From assembly GCA_032718475.1 (NCBI GenBank), contig JAUCBJ010007783.1, positions 1 through 53,562 of the forward strand: a stretch of DNA of 53,562 bases, read 5' to 3'. This stretch comes from Nemertoderma westbladi (taxonomy: Eukaryota; Xenacoelomorpha; Nemertodermatida; Nemertodermatidae). Within the stretch, counting starts at the first letter, position 1, and every line of letters starts with the position of its first letter. The position numbers and the translations under genes were made by a program. The notes under the pieces were generated by a model. That model made no database searches and had not been told where the DNA came from. It saw only the letters and a program-made list of their open reading frames with translations. Positions 51,613 to 53,562 of this stretch are shown piece by piece.

Positions 51613-52048
51613 AGAAAAAGGTGATAAATATCTGAGTTATACCATAGTCATTGAATTCTTCATCTTCATCACTGGTAGCAGATGTTTATAAATAGCATCT
51701 AGTCCCTTAACATAATTAATATAGCATAGAATACATTAATTCGACTATTAATAATAATCGATTTTTTTATCGATGTAACCGATCGATCAACTAAGTTGAA
51801 TATAAGTTAGAATAATAGGACTAGCATTGTTCTCGTTGCATCTGTTACTCGTTACTGCTATTTCACTCTCTAACTCACGCTAATGTAATAATTTTAGCTG
51901 TACACGTTGTTGCATCTGTTACACGAATCTACTATATTCCTCACTGTAAGTCGCTCTGCTGTATTAAAGCAACCATATAAACCGAAGTTTTACAATCTAA
52001 TAATCATTTATTTAGTTTTTATTTTTCAAAATAGTTTTCATTCTAATT
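51613..52048 (+). promoter_or_regulatory. upstream region and TATA box of the right-end gene
   Basis: TATAAAC at 51976-51982 lies 67 bases before the ATG, at a sensible distance for a start site near 52005. GTTGCATCTGTTAC.CG is present twice (about 51835 and 51911) upstream of it, a possible duplicated control element. The 5' untranslated part is short and very AT-rich. Confidence 0.45.
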
Positions 52049-53095
52049 ATGGATTTATTTAAAAAAACTTCAAGCAATACTTGGAAATTTACATTTAATA
52101 AATATACCTGTAGTATTGTTTATGGCAAGTACTTTATATTACTCTCATGCGATAGCAATGTAACAACGTGCTTCTCTTACCTGGATACACTCTACCTTCT
52201 AGACGTCTTAGAAATATTATTCAACCGACAAAAGGAATCACCAGTTTCAAGAGGTAATATTTATCCTAATATAGAATTTACAAGAGGAAAGTTAAATATT
52301 TCCACCTGTGTTATTACTGAAAACGTATATATTCAGAAGCAAGGCAAATGTCAAATTCTAAACAAATCACTCATTAATTTATTGCTTCAGAGTAAGACAG
52401 AAATATTAGAATTGTTATCACCACCACTCGAAATAATAAATCAGTGTTCTGTTGTTAATTTAACCAACCCATCTTTTGTTGGTTTTGTAAGCAAATATAA
52501 AGGAACGACTTATATGGGACTATGGGAGATTTCAGCTAGATATTCTGATGCTATTGGTCTTAGGTATTATAATGGGTTTAACTTAACAGTATCTGAAGTA
52601 AATTCATTGTGGTATGAATGGAATTATGAAATTAGTAACGAAGGTGTCTTTTCAGAGCTAGATACGGACGATAAAGTAGCTTTATCTGACCGACTTAACG
52701 TAAAAATAAATGTACAAGAAAAAAAAGTAATTATTACAGACAAGGAAAGCAAATATTTACAGTTACATTATGATAAAGACATACCTCATATAGAGTTTCT
52801 CTATGATATGATGTTAAAGGTTTCATCAACTGATATAGCAGACGGTTTCGTGATTCTATATCCACCAACTTGGAAGTTTAAGGATAATAAGTCATTTCCA
52901 GAAGTAGTTTCATCCACATTTAATCCAAAGACATACATCGAAGAGACCTTGAGTGATAGAAAGCGCAGATCTACATCTCAATCATCTTCCATTCCCAACA
53001 ATGATTCTATACCTACAAAGAAAATAAAAGTTACAAAAGCAAGTGAAGAGGTAGCAGATTACAATAAGGAACATATAAAAACAGTATCAGATTGA
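52049..53095 (+). CDS. unknown intronless protein, 348 aa, possible PC4-like region
   Basis: The ATG at 52049 is the first after the TATA box, and the frame is uninterrupted to 53095. The N-terminal 60 residues are hydrophobic-aromatic (NTWKFTFNKYTCSIVYGKYF). Residues 143-192 (FVGFVSKYKGTTYMGLWEIS then the GFNLTVSEVNSLWYEW end) have the strand-turn-strand-then-helix layout of PC4/PurA-type single-stranded DNA-binding domains, which end in a 'G..LT..E...L' helix. A third aromatic, strand-rich part covers 212-270. The tail is disordered, with two basic clusters (DRKRRS near 303 and TKKIKVTK near 323) that look like a bipartite nuclear localisation signal. No signal peptide or membrane segment. 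It has intact coding beside many broken elements, so selection or recent arrival is likely. A DNA-virus-derived or transposon gene is as possible as a host gene. The PC4 link is a weak structural guess. Confidence 0.75.
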   Translation: MDLFKKTSSNTWKFTFNKYTCSIVYGKYFILLSCDSNVTTCFSYLDTLYLLDVLEILFNRQKESPVSRGNIYPNIEFTRGKLNISTCVITENVYIQKQGKCQILNKSLINLLLQSKTEILELLSPPLEIINQCSVVNLTNPSFVGFVSKYKGTTYMGLWEISARYSDAIGLRYYNGFNLTVSEVNSLWYEWNYEISNEGVFSELDTDDKVALSDRLNVKINVQEKKVIITDKESKYLQLHYDKDIPHIEFLYDMMLKVSSTDIADGFVILYPPTWKFKDNKSFPEVVSSTFNPKTYIEETLSDRKRRSTSQSSSIPNNDSIPTKKIKVTKASEEVADYNKEHIKTVSD

Positions 53096-53132
53096 TTTAT
53101 TATTAACTAGAGACTTTTCTTTTTCAGTTTCA

Positions 53133-53408
53133 CACTGACTTGTAAATGTAACTTTTTATCACAAAGCGTGATTATTATAAAGTATTTGCATGTAAAGGTG
53201 ACTTTATTGAGTAAATATTGGTGATAGTTTAATGTGAGCATGGGATTATGTATAAAACATTCGCATGTAAATGCGTGAGTTTACACCTCCATAATAAAAC
53301 ATTAGCATGTAAATTATTTATCAATGAAAATTAAAAACACATTATGTACATCTTGGTTTAGACTTGATTTTATTATAAAGAATTCAGTTGTAAAAGCAAC
53401 TTTATTTA
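53133..53408 (+). terminator. repeated hairpin motifs in the 3' region
   Basis: Diverged copies of one motif, roughly ATAAA-(A/G)-ATT-GCATGTAAA-G then ACTTTATT, lie at 53176-53210, 53251-53285, 53293-53322 and 53374-53408, with a weaker one at 53133-53160. Several can fold: CGCAT-GTAA-ATGCG in the second; GTTG/CAAC with outer ATAAAG/CTTTAT in the fourth; ATAAAG/CTTTAT in the first. AATAAA at 53293 is a possible poly(A) signal. Confidence 0.6.
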
Positions 53409-53469
53409 TGATATTAGTTTCCCAATGAAACTGTTATTTATGATTGGTTGGTCTAAGTAGAAACTTGAA

Positions 53470-53515
53470 ATATATATATATAAAGAGCTCAACTGATTCA
53501 TTCGAGCTCATTCTG
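53470..53515 (+). promoter_or_regulatory. candidate promoter at the right edge
   Basis: TATATATATATAAAG is followed by GAGCTC-AACTGATTCATTC-GAGCTC, two GAGCTC boxes 13 bases apart where a transcription start would be expected. Any gene it drives lies beyond the window. Confidence 0.4.
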
Positions 53516-53562
53516 AAAATATTAAATTAATTAAAGTTTAGATATTATATTTTATTTGTGTT

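Overview
The window is non-coding-rich, AT-rich metazoan (invertebrate) nuclear DNA. The evidence is BEL/Pao LTR retrotransposons, hAT-like and Mutator-like DNA transposons, tRNA-derived SINE pieces, long minisatellites, intron-style splice signals, a THAP-like first exon and C2H2 zinc-finger genes with single-exon reading frames. Palindromes built on AGGCCT and ACCGGT recur in the unique DNA. I cannot name the species or phylum from the sequence.

Layout. 1-1898: flank with a tRNA-like piece and a probable THAP-domain exon on the minus strand. 1899-3692: dispersed repeat R1, carrying nine copies of a 50-bp unit. 4064-35075: a nested transposon stack. The outermost element is BEL/Pao element A (plus strand, about 7.1 kb without its insertions, 355-bp LTRs). 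Its gag is split by BEL/Pao element B (minus strand, 5697-27394, about 16.1 kb without its insertions, LTRs about 2.1 kb, 5-bp target duplication). The left LTR of B is itself split by two hAT-like elements with 8-bp duplications (6707-9780 and 9966-12429). The first of these contains a Mutator-like element with 145-bp inverted repeats and a 9-bp duplication (7720-9572). Each insertion can be checked inside the window, because an uninterrupted copy or reading frame shows the empty site. A further 2.2-kb insertion (31518-33725) splits the integrase of A. 36318-43383: a perfect tandem duplication of 3533 bp, each copy holding an identical C2H2 zinc-finger gene of 514 codons. 43426-45225: repeat R2, the second copy of R1, with three 50-bp units instead of nine. 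45226-47903: unassigned DNA with a hAT-like terminus, poly-G tracts and a strong palindrome. 47904-51005: a satellite of 103/106-bp units. 51006-53562: three microexon-like cassettes, a tRNA-like piece, and an intronless gene of unknown family (348 aa) with its own TATA box and a 3' region of repeated hairpins.

How the parts relate. Both BEL/Pao elements show the Gag - zinc knuckle - aspartic protease - reverse transcriptase - RNase H - integrase order, but both carry frame breaks, so neither looks autonomous as read. The DNA transposons keep their termini and little or no transposase. The zinc-finger pair and the right-end gene are the best candidates for working host or captured genes. The observations I would follow first are: strand-specific excess of the 5' splice-site/U1 motif GGTAAG in element B; a pair of hairpins with one shared loop and a compensatory stem change in the 3' part of B; the right-end orphan gene with its hairpin repeats; and the tandem microexon-like cassettes just upstream of it.
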